Positions 19,360 through 26,732 of a DNA stretch of 64,000 nt are shown piece after piece. A program made the translations under genes and the position numbers. Within the stretch, counting starts at the first letter, position 1. Every line of letters begins with the position of its first letter. The stretch is from Leadbetterella byssophila DSM 17132. Lineage in GTDB: Bacteria > Bacteroidota > Bacteroidia > Cytophagales > Spirosomataceae. Location of the stretch: assembly GCF_000166395.1 (NCBI RefSeq), contig NC_014655.1:372001-436000 (forward strand). Reading direction: 5' to 3'. Below the pieces are notes generated by a model. That model ran no database searches. It was given only the letters and a program-made list of their open reading frames with translations, and had not been told where the DNA came from.

Positions 19360-19940
19360 AAATCTATTTGTTGAGACATGGTCAAACCGACTATAACGCT
19401 CAAGGTAATAAATATTGCGGTAGGACGGATATCCCTTTGAATGCAAAGGGATTGGAACAGGCGGAGGCTGTTCGTAAGCAGTTAGAAGGGATTCCATTTG
19501 ATGGAGTGTATAGTTCTCCTCTGCAAAGAGCCGTTCACACGGCGCGGATTGCTAGCGGACAGGATCCTATTACAGATGAAAGATTGATAGAATTAGATTT
19601 TGGTCAATGGGAAGGGAAAACTCGTGAGGAGTTTGTGAAAGAGGATCCTGACGCATGGGATTTATGGGAAAAAGCCCCTGAGCAAAATAAAGCGGGTAGG
19701 ACAGGTGAAAGTGGAGAGGAAGTAGTATGGAGAATGGAGAGCTTTTTCAAAAGTTTGACGAACGGTACCTATATGGTGGTAGCGCATAATGGAGTGAATC
19801 GATTATTTTTAGCGCGTCAATTGGGTATGCCCTTGAAAAACTATCGCAAGTTAGTGCAGGAGAATTCAAGGATCACTTTGATTATCTATGATCCTCAAAA
19901 AGGGTGGACACTGGAAATGTTAAATGCTAATATAAAATGA
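19353..19940 (+). CDS. Histidine phosphatase (phosphoglycerate-mutase-like, GpmB/CobC type)
   Basis: The 195-residue protein has the RHG motif LLRHGQTDYN (phospho-His), SSPLQRAVHTA, ELDFGQWEG (catalytic Glu region) and the second active-site His in VAHNGVNR, all near the expected positions. It has no signal peptide and should be a cytoplasmic phosphatase for a small phosphorylated metabolite. It is sandwiched between a sugar kinase (7-bp overlap) and the glycerophosphodiesterase (4-bp overlap). A role in dephosphorylating a sugar or polyol phosphate is likely; cobalamin or glycolysis roles are not supported by the context. Confidence 0.88.
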   Translation: MLKIYLLRHGQTDYNAQGNKYCGRTDIPLNAKGLEQAEAVRKQLEGIPFDGVYSSPLQRAVHTARIASGQDPITDERLIELDFGQWEGKTREEFVKEDPDAWDLWEKAPEQNKAGRTGESGEEVVWRMESFFKSLTNGTYMVVAHNGVNRLFLARQLGMPLKNYRKLVQENSRITLIIYDPQKGWTLEMLNANIK

Positions 19941-20800
19941 GAAAGATATTTTTACTGGGTTTGTTACTTTGGTGTTCCAATACGTATGCCCAAAAGCATA
20001 AGCTTCATTTTCGCACGTTTGATGATATTAAGAAATACTTTAGTTACGAACCCGGTAAAAAGATCATTAGTGGACACCGAGGTACCCATATTGCTAAGTA
20101 TCCCGAAAATTCTATAGAGGGCTTCCAACATGTTCTCAATCATACTCCTGCCTTCTTTGAGATAGACCCTAGATTAACCAAAGACAGCGTGATTGTTTTA
20201 ATGCATGATGCTACCTTAGACAGGACCACAACGGGTTCAGGAAAGGTGTCTGATTTTACATGGGCGGAGCTTCAAAAGCTATATTTGAAAGACGGTGAAG
20301 GCAACGTGACCAAATACAAAATCCCTACCTTAGAGCAAGCCATGGATTGGGCAAAAGGGAAAACGGTACTGAATTTAGACAAAAAGGATGTGCCTTTAGA
20401 AAGAATAGCAGCTTTGATCAAAAGGAAAAAGGCTGAACGTTATATGATGGTGACGGTGCATACGGCAGAACAAGCTTTGTTTTATCACCAGCAGGTTCCG
20501 GAGTTAATGATGTCTGCTTTTGTAAAGACGGAGGAGGCCCTGAAATCCTATGAAAATGCGGGTGTTCCCTGGAATAAGATGATAGCCTATATAGGTTCTG
20601 ATATGAAGCCGGATAATCAAAAGATGTATGAATTACTGCATGCCAGAGGCGTGAGTTGTATGATATCCGCTGCTCCCAAATACGATAAGCTCAAAACTCT
20701 TGAAGAAAGGGCAGAGGCTTACCGTGCTATATTCTCTGAGGGGGCTGATGTACTAGAATCTGATCTTCCCATAGAGGTAAGCAGAGCTATTAGGAAATAG
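19937..20800 (+). CDS. Exported glycerophosphodiester phosphodiesterase family protein
   Basis: The 287-residue protein has a signal peptide (about 1-18, TYA|Q) and the GDPD TIM-barrel signature: GHRG and PENSIEGF, then EIDPRL, VLMHDATLDRTT and the KIPTLEQAM block. The HRG His/Arg, the Glu and Asp in EID and the His in MHD are the known catalytic and metal ligands. Family members release glycerol-3-phosphate from glycerophosphodiesters, and some degrade teichoic acid. Periplasmic location, in an operon with polyol carrier and kinases, is the strongest clue that a phosphodiester-linked polyol is a substrate. Confidence 0.9.
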   Translation: MRKIFLLGLLLWCSNTYAQKHKLHFRTFDDIKKYFSYEPGKKIISGHRGTHIAKYPENSIEGFQHVLNHTPAFFEIDPRLTKDSVIVLMHDATLDRTTTGSGKVSDFTWAELQKLYLKDGEGNVTKYKIPTLEQAMDWAKGKTVLNLDKKDVPLERIAALIKRKKAERYMMVTVHTAEQALFYHQQVPELMMSAFVKTEEALKSYENAGVPWNKMIAYIGSDMKPDNQKMYELLHARGVSCMISAAPKYDKLKTLEERAEAYRAIFSEGADVLESDLPIEVSRAIRK

Positions 20801-20836
20801 ATTCCTATCATTGAGAAATTAACTAACTTTAATAGA

Positions 20837-21781
20837 ATGAAAAAAATAACTTTAAGTCTGGCCGGAGTATTTCTGGTTATAGGCTCCTCTTTTGCCCAGC
20901 TCCTTGAAAGATTAAGTCACATTCCTGCGAAGGCTAACGTGGTAATTGATACGGACGCTTTCAATGAGGTGGATGATCAATTTGCCTTGGTTTATGCCAT
21001 ACTCGCTCAAGAAAAACTTAATATTCAGGCCATTTATTCAGCCCCTTTTATTAATAAACGGGCGAAAAGCGTGGAAGATGGTATGGAAAAGAGTTATCAA
21101 GAGATTCAGAAGATTCTGGAATTGATGAAGGTAAAGTTTCCGGTGTACAAAGGCTCCACCGACTTTTTGAAAGACAAGAAAACCCCTGTGAAAAGTGCGG
21201 CAGCTGAGGATTTGGTGGACCGGGCCATGAAGGCGAAGGAACCCCTTTATGTATTGGCACTTGGAGCTCCCACTAATGTAGCTTCAGCCTTAATCATGAA
21301 ACCCGAGATCAAAGATAAGATCGTGCTAATCTGGTTAGGAGGGAAAGCCCCGCATTTTAATACCGCCAGGGAGTACAACCTATTGCAAGACATGCACTCC
21401 TCTCAGATCTTGTTTGACAGTGGAGTCCCAATGATCCAGATTCCTACAGAGCCGGTAACTTCCCATTTGGTGACTACAGTAGCCGAATTACAGGCCAATA
21501 TAGGCGGTGCCAATAAGATTTCAGATTATTTGATTGAAATAGTAAAGGGTTATAGCCCGGATCATTTTGCCTGGTCAAAGGTGATATGGGATATAGCTGT
21601 GATCGCTGCTCTAGTGGAGCCTTCCGCGCTGTCCTACGAGATGAGATCCACGCCCATACTTACTGATCAGATGACCTATAGCTATGATGGAAGTAGGCAG
21701 ATCTACAAGGTGGCCACATTTATCAACAGGAATAAGGTCTTTAAGGACATGTTTACCCGGTTTAAGGCATTCAAGGATTGA
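20837..21781 (+). CDS. Exported nucleoside hydrolase (inosine-uridine preferring family)
   Basis: The 314-residue protein has a signal peptide (about 1-20, SSFA|Q) and the calcium-binding N-terminal motif IDTDAFNEVDDQFAL, close to the family DTDxxxDxDD pattern, plus ALGAPTNVASAL in the middle and a W-x-IAVIAAL motif near the C-terminus. The family cleaves the N-glycosidic bond of ribonucleosides to base and ribose; most are cytoplasmic, so export here is notable. It is the last gene before a strong terminator at 21781-21807. The 36-bp gap upstream shows no obvious promoter. Confidence 0.9.
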   Translation: MKKITLSLAGVFLVIGSSFAQLLERLSHIPAKANVVIDTDAFNEVDDQFALVYAILAQEKLNIQAIYSAPFINKRAKSVEDGMEKSYQEIQKILELMKVKFPVYKGSTDFLKDKKTPVKSAAAEDLVDRAMKAKEPLYVLALGAPTNVASALIMKPEIKDKIVLIWLGGKAPHFNTAREYNLLQDMHSSQILFDSGVPMIQIPTEPVTSHLVTTVAELQANIGGANKISDYLIEIVKGYSPDHFAWSKVIWDIAVIAALVEPSALSYEMRSTPILTDQMTYSYDGSRQIYKVATFINRNKVFKDMFTRFKAFKD

Positions 21782-21807
21782 GCACGCTGAATAGCGTGCT
21801 TTTTTTG
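21781..21807 (+). terminator. Rho-independent terminator of the first operon
   Basis: AGCACGCT, loop GAAT, AGCGTGCT and seven T residues, directly on the stop codon of the nucleoside hydrolase. The perfect 8-bp GC-rich stem with T-run marks the end of the 17-kb operon that begins at 4859. Confidence 0.9.
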
Positions 21808-21846
21808 TTTAATATTTTTCGGTCTAAATAGGGGATTCGTGGTTAA

Positions 21847-21876
21847 ACAATGGACACTTCCCTATAGGTCCATTGT
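21847..21876. repeat. Inverted repeat in convergent intergenic region
   Basis: A perfect 9-bp dyad (ACAATGGAC ... GTCCATTGT) with a 12-base spacer, in the 216-bp gap between two convergent genes. There is no clear T-run, so it may be a weak terminator for the reverse-strand gene or a remnant. Nothing else recognisable was seen between 21808 and 21997. Confidence 0.45.
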
Positions 21877-21997
21877 AACATTTCCTATTCTAATCTGGCG
21901 GGATGGCCATGGTCTGTATTGCTGAGATGGTAAATACTTGCTTTGATCCCAGTTGTTAGAATTAGAAGATTGTTTACGGTAAATTAATTTCAGGCTT

Positions 21998-23488
21998 TTA
22001 ACTTTTACTTCGGGTTTTCAAAACTTCTCTTAAATCCACTCTGCGGATATCTGCTTCCAGCCAGGCAGTAAAATCAAAGGTTTTTAGCAACTGTCTTTCA
22101 TAAACATCACCTCTGATCTCAATCAATAAAGGTTGATATTTCTTCCAAAGTTTTTCCCTATCCTTGCTCAGCATGATTTTCTTTTCTGACACAAGGTAGG
22201 AGATCATCAGTTTTTCTACTCTATAGGCCTTATCTGCCTTAGCTAATTCCCTTTTAATGGATCTTCCTTCAAAATGAACCACGTCAGTATTTCCTAACTT
22301 TTCATGGATGATCAAATGAAGTAATCTCATGGTTCTATAGGTAGGCAAAATGTAAAGGTCATTTCCACGTATAATCTCACTCAACAGGGTCTTTTGAGCT
22401 TTTTTATAATTCTTGAAGCCCAGATATAAAAGGGATAAATACAGTGAAATCTCTGCTCTAGTGGAAAGGTTCAAGGCCGTGAAGTCCTCATACTGGGAGG
22501 CTATCTTGCTTGCTGATTCAAAATCTCCAGTATCTAGGAAAGGGATTAAAGTGTAAATAAAGGTCAGGGCCTCTACCTGATTTTGGAGAGCTTCCGTTTT
22601 GGATGCTATACTCCTTAGTCGCTCAATAAAATAGGGGATATCTTCATAGATCTTCATGCCTCGAAGGTTGTCTAAGATCCCTTCTAATACATTTACATAG
22701 TAGAAGGGTTGACTAGCCCAAAACAAAGGATTCTTTTCAAATAAGGCATTTAATTCCCTAAATGAGTGCAGTGCCGATTTATAATCCCCCGTTCCGATCA
22801 GATAGTTCGATTGAAAAAGCAAGTGGTTCTTCTTGATCTCAAAATTGTCTTTGTGGTTAGAGTTAATGCTCATTTCGCTGATCACCAAGTCGTTTAGTGA
22901 TTCTTTCTGCTTCTGAGAACGAATACTGCCCTTGTAAAGCAGGCGATGACGCAAAAGTTCATACAAAGACGAATGCTCATTTACCTTCCTGATCTCCTTC
23001 AAAGTTTCATTGATCTGGAAATGTTTGTTCAGTAATTCTCTTTCCGTGAGTTGGGGGAAATTAAGAAATAGAAGAAATTCCATCTCTAGTCGGGAAGCAT
23101 ACAGGTGAGCAATAGGATTTTGATGGTGTTTAGCTTTCTTCTTGGCCAATGCCAACATGCTTAAAGCCTCTTCATATAAGGACTTTTCAAAGAGTACCCG
23201 GGCCTTTAATATTTGGTTAAACAAGAGATAGTGGCTGTCTTGCTCTTCTCGCATATGCAGCAGAAGGTCTTGTAAAACCCTGTACAAATAACTTACGGAA
23301 GCACTGAAGGATGAGCCTACCTCATCTTTGAATTTCTTCTTGATCTCTTCAGAACTCGCTGTCCCACTGTTTTCGATGATGTCGTAGAGGCGGGTATAGT
23401 CGGCCGTTTTTCTGCCCGACTTAAACTTTTTCTTCTCAGCAGGACTCAGGTTATGGATCAATAGGATTAAGGCGTCTGATTGTAACAT
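21998..23488 (-). CDS. Conserved-looking helical-repeat protein of unknown function
   Basis: I do not recognise a named domain in this 496-residue protein. It has no signal peptide or membrane helix, is rich in Lys, Glu, Leu and Ser, and appears almost entirely alpha-helical with TPR-like alternation (for example KSLYEEALSMLALAKKKAK and KSALHSFRELNALFE), so a TPR or solenoid scaffold is likely. The first 100 residues (LSPAEKKKFK ... LYRVLQDLLLHM) resemble a small helical domain. It is a single gene on the opposite strand between the two catabolic runs, so it interrupts the cluster and need not share its function. Start ATG 23488 is the natural one. Confidence 0.75.
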   Translation of the reverse strand: MLQSDALILLIHNLSPAEKKKFKSGRKTADYTRLYDIIENSGTASSEEIKKKFKDEVGSSFSASVSYLYRVLQDLLLHMREEQDSHYLLFNQILKARVLFEKSLYEEALSMLALAKKKAKHHQNPIAHLYASRLEMEFLLFLNFPQLTERELLNKHFQINETLKEIRKVNEHSSLYELLRHRLLYKGSIRSQKQKESLNDLVISEMSINSNHKDNFEIKKNHLLFQSNYLIGTGDYKSALHSFRELNALFEKNPLFWASQPFYYVNVLEGILDNLRGMKIYEDIPYFIERLRSIASKTEALQNQVEALTFIYTLIPFLDTGDFESASKIASQYEDFTALNLSTRAEISLYLSLLYLGFKNYKKAQKTLLSEIIRGNDLYILPTYRTMRLLHLIIHEKLGNTDVVHFEGRSIKRELAKADKAYRVEKLMISYLVSEKKIMLSKDREKLWKKYQPLLIEIRGDVYERQLLKTFDFTAWLEADIRRVDLREVLKTRSKS

Positions 23489-23773
23489 AGGGTTGATTAA
23501 TACTTGTCTCTACACCCTAGCATTACGTCTACTTTCGGAAGTATTGTCCGAAAAAAGCTCAATTATAGGGTGCTGAAACTATTCTTTGGAAAGTAATATA
23601 AAAATATTGAAAAATGCAAGAATATATAATATAAAATATTGAAAATAAGATAAATAGAGAAAATATAGTCATTTTGAAGACATTCAATCTGTATTTTTTT
23701 GGTTTTTTTGCTTTACTATTGGCTTTTATGTTTACTGAAAAATTTAATAGTAAATATCAAAATATTGCAAAAC
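23489..23773. other. AT-rich divergent intergenic region
   Basis: This 285-bp stretch separates the reverse-strand helical protein from the ribokinase gene. It is strongly AT-rich, with runs of AATAT and T, and must hold promoters for both directions. I found no exact TAnnTTTG element or hairpin; TATTTTTTTGG near 23692 is the closest match for the forward gene. An in-frame TTG at 23699 would extend ribokinase into this non-coding-looking sequence. Confidence 0.5.
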
Positions 23774-24679
23774 GTGAGTAAGTCGAAAATAGTGGTGGTA
23801 GGCAGTTCGAATACGGATATGGTGATTAAAGCCAGTCGACTGCCGGTACCCGGAGAAACCGTGATAGGTGGTGAATTTATGATGAATCCGGGTGGGAAAG
23901 GTGCGAATCAGGCCGTTGCCGTGGCAAGAATGGGCGGTCAGGTCACTTTTATTACCAAAACAGGTAATGACCTTTTCGGTAGACAATCTATGGAATTATA
24001 CAATTCGGAAAATATTAACACAGACTATGTGTTTTCGGATGAAGATCATCCTTCGGGTGTGGCATTGATTTCTGTTGATGTTTACGGTGAAAACTGTATT
24101 CTCGTAGCTCCTGGTGCGAACGCTGCCTTAACCACAGCGGATATAGAAAAAGCCCGCAAAGAAATTGAAGAAGCAGAGATCCTTTTGATGCAGTTGGAAA
24201 TCCCAATGGAAACGGTAGAATATGCGGCTAAAATAGCGGCAGAAAAGGGAGTAAAAGTAGCTCTCAATCCTGCTCCTGCTCAAACCCTCTCTAATGAATT
24301 ATTAAAATGCTTGTACATCATCACTCCAAATAAGAACGAAGCTGAGATTCTTTCCGGGATTAAAGTGAGGGATTGGGACTCTGCCCAAAAATCGGCAGAT
24401 AGAATCAGCGAGAAGGGTGTGGATATAGTAGTAGTTACTCTAGGGGGATTGGGCGCTTTGATTAAAGAGGGTTCTTCCTATTACAGAGTAGAAGCAGAGA
24501 AGGTTGAAGCCATGGATACCACCGCAGCCGGAGATACTTTCTGTGGCACATTGTGCGTGGGTCTAAGTGAGGGTATGAGCATAGAGGAGGCCGTAAGAAT
24601 GGCTTGCAAGGCTTCAGCTATCACCGTTACCCGCATGGGAGCTCAAGCATCTCTACCTTATAGACACGAATTAACCTAA
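23774..24679 (+). CDS. rbsK: Ribokinase (PfkB family), GTG start
   Basis: The start at GTG 23774 gives 301 residues, the normal ribokinase length; upstream in-frame sequence is AT-rich and does not look like protein. The PfkB signatures are present: GSSNTDMV at the N-terminus, NPGGKGANQAVAVARMGG (sugar-binding lid) and the C-terminal TTAAGDTFCG with the catalytic Asp. It phosphorylates D-ribose to ribose-5-phosphate in the cytoplasm. The next gene, a nucleoside hydrolase, starts 7 bp later, and a GRP-type sugar carrier follows, so the trio reads as nucleoside cleavage, ribose uptake and phosphorylation. Confidence 0.92.
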   Translation: MSKSKIVVVGSSNTDMVIKASRLPVPGETVIGGEFMMNPGGKGANQAVAVARMGGQVTFITKTGNDLFGRQSMELYNSENINTDYVFSDEDHPSGVALISVDVYGENCILVAPGANAALTTADIEKARKEIEEAEILLMQLEIPMETVEYAAKIAAEKGVKVALNPAPAQTLSNELLKCLYIITPNKNEAEILSGIKVRDWDSAQKSADRISEKGVDIVVVTLGGLGALIKEGSSYYRVEAEKVEAMDTTAAGDTFCGTLCVGLSEGMSIEEAVRMACKASAITVTRMGAQASLPYRHELT

Positions 24680-24686
24680 GCTAATT

Positions 24687-25703
24687 ATGAAAAAATCTAT
24701 TCTCCTTATCGCTTCACTTTTCTTCGCTGCTTGCGAAAAGCCTTCAGAACCGGAGGTTCCCGTCATCATTTTTGAGACAGATATGGGAAATGACGTAGAT
24801 GATGCTCTGGCTTTGGATATGATATATAAATATCTGGACAAGGAAAAGGTGAAAGTATTAGCCATCTCTTCTAATAAGCAGAGTCCTTATTCTACAGAAT
24901 ACATACATTTGATGAACCACTGGTACGGATATCCGGATATTCCTATTGCTAAAGTGATAAATGGAATAGATTCTGAAAACGATGCCCGTAAATATGCTGA
25001 ATTTGTAAGTTTACAAAAGGACAGTACGGGTGCACCTTTGTTCCAAAGACCTGATTTTGACTATGATCAGGTGCCTGAGGCCGTGAGCTTGTATAGGGGG
25101 ATCTTGGCTAAACAGCCGGACCATTCTGTTACATTGGTTTCCGTAGGATTTTCTACTAACATTTATAGGCTCTTAAATTCTCTTCCGGATGAATATTCTC
25201 CCTTGTCAGGTAAAGAATTGATTGCAAAGAAAGTAAAACTTCTTTCCATGATGGCCGGAAGTTTTGGAGAGAAGAAAATTCCGGAATATAATGTAGTAAA
25301 GGACATTCCTGCAGCGCAAAATATCACAAAGGAATGGCCTACGCCTATTGTTTTCACTCCTTTTGAGGCGGGCATTGCTGTAACCTATCCCGCTACGAGC
25401 ATTGAGAATGATTTTACTTGGGCACCGTATCATCCGGTAGTGGAGGCCTACAAGCATTACTTGGATATGCCGTACGACAGGCCTACTTGGGACTTAATAG
25501 CTCTTCTCTACGTAGTAGAAAATTCTCCGGAGTATTTTACCCTTTCAGAAGCAGGGGCTATTACTGTTGATGACAAAGGATACACCAGCTTTACCGCGTC
25601 TAAAGATGGTAAGCATCGCTATCTTACGGTTGACAGTGTTCAAGCCCTAAAAACGCGTCAGCATTTTGTTGAACTAATCACCGCAAAACCTAACCTTAAA
25701 TAA
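24687..25703 (+). CDS. Lipoprotein nucleoside hydrolase
   Basis: The 338-residue protein carries a lipoprotein signal (lipobox FAAC, Cys16) and the calcium motif FETDMGNDVDDALALDMI, a good match to the nucleoside hydrolase consensus DxDxGNDxDDA. VSVGFSTNIYRLL and the C-terminal RPTWDLIALLYV match later family blocks. It should release ribose from nucleosides outside the cytoplasmic membrane. It lies between ribokinase and a sugar carrier. It differs clearly from the other exported nucleoside hydrolase at 20837, so the two probably have different base or sugar preferences. Confidence 0.9.
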   Translation: MKKSILLIASLFFAACEKPSEPEVPVIIFETDMGNDVDDALALDMIYKYLDKEKVKVLAISSNKQSPYSTEYIHLMNHWYGYPDIPIAKVINGIDSENDARKYAEFVSLQKDSTGAPLFQRPDFDYDQVPEAVSLYRGILAKQPDHSVTLVSVGFSTNIYRLLNSLPDEYSPLSGKELIAKKVKLLSMMAGSFGEKKIPEYNVVKDIPAAQNITKEWPTPIVFTPFEAGIAVTYPATSIENDFTWAPYHPVVEAYKHYLDMPYDRPTWDLIALLYVVENSPEYFTLSEAGAITVDDKGYTSFTASKDGKHRYLTVDSVQALKTRQHFVELITAKPNLK

Positions 25704-25704
25704 T

Positions 25705-26709
25705 ATGTTTATTGTAGATAACTATGCCTTAGCCGTAGTCTTCTGTGTTATCACCATGATCTGCTGGGGCAGTTGGGGGAATACGCAGAAACTTGCCGGG
25801 AAATCCTGGCGTTATGAGCTTTTTTACTGGGATTATGTGATAGGGATCCTACTATTTTCCTTGATTTCAGCCTTTACTTTAGGAAGTATGGGTGAGCAAG
25901 GGAGAAGTTTCCTGCCTGATTTAGCTCAGGCTGATGCAGCTAATTTACGCTCTGCGTTTATTGGAGGTATTGTCTTTAATGCTGCCAATATCCTTTTGTC
26001 GGCTGCTATATCTATAGCAGGCCTATCGGTAGCTTTTCCTGTGGGAATCGGGCTAGCTTTAGTTTTGGGAGTACTTATTAATTACTTCGGATCAGCTAAA
26101 GGTGATCCGGTTCTACTGTTTTCTGGAGTGGCATTGGTTACCGTCGCCATCATTTTGAACGCCATAGCTTATGGTAAGCAAGCTAAGGAATCAAAGAAGG
26201 TGTCCTCTCTAGGATTGATTCTTTCTTTAGTGGCCGGCCTTCTCATGTCTTTCTTCTACCGTTTTGTGGCTGCAGCCATGGATTTGGAAGATTTTGTAAA
26301 TCCTGCAGTGGGAAAGATGACCCCTTATACGGCCATGTTCATCTTCGCTTTGGGAATCTTTGTTAGTAATTTCTTATTCAATACTCTGATTATGAAGAAG
26401 CCTTTTGTAGGAGAGCCAGTGGATTATAAAGCCTATTTCAAAGGAGGTTTTAACATCCATTTGGTGGGAATACTAGGCGGCTTAATCTGGGGTTTAGGGA
26501 ATGCCTTTAACCTGATTGCAGCAGGAAAAGCAGGTGCTGCGGTCTCCTATGGTCTTGGTCAGGGTGCTACACTTGTGTCTGCCCTTTGGGGAGTATTTAT
26601 TTGGAAAGAATTTAAGAACGCGCCGAAAGAGGCGAACAAGTATTTGTATCTCATGTTCATCCTGTTTTTGATAGGTATAGCACTTATCATACAAGCAGGC
26701 TCAAATTAG
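25705..26709 (+). CDS. GRP-family sugar permease (probable ribose carrier)
   Basis: A 334-residue membrane protein with ten predicted helices in the DMT/GRP arrangement (RbsU/GlcU-like). The WGSWGN motif in helix 1 and the internal repetition (GLSVAFPVGIGLALVLG and AGAAVSYGLGQGATLVSALWGVF) are typical. It starts one base after the nucleoside hydrolase stop. Between ribokinase, nucleoside hydrolase and SusC it most likely imports the free ribose made by the exported hydrolases. GRP members also carry glucose, so the substrate is inferred from context. Confidence 0.83.
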   Translation: MFIVDNYALAVVFCVITMICWGSWGNTQKLAGKSWRYELFYWDYVIGILLFSLISAFTLGSMGEQGRSFLPDLAQADAANLRSAFIGGIVFNAANILLSAAISIAGLSVAFPVGIGLALVLGVLINYFGSAKGDPVLLFSGVALVTVAIILNAIAYGKQAKESKKVSSLGLILSLVAGLLMSFFYRFVAAAMDLEDFVNPAVGKMTPYTAMFIFALGIFVSNFLFNTLIMKKPFVGEPVDYKAYFKGGFNIHLVGILGGLIWGLGNAFNLIAAGKAGAAVSYGLGQGATLVSALWGVFIWKEFKNAPKEANKYLYLMFILFLIGIALIIQAGSN

Positions 26710-26732
26710 AATTAACCTAACATATTAATTAT

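Noticed and set aside
23699-23773. Ribokinase beginning at TTG 23699
   Set aside because: The extra 25 residues are hydrophobic, AT-driven and absent from ribokinases; GTG 23774 gives the normal length.
20837-25703. A nucleoside/purine salvage operon of ordinary cytoplasmic type
   Set aside because: The two nucleoside hydrolases carry export signals, and no nucleoside permease, phosphorylase or phosphoribosyltransferase is present.
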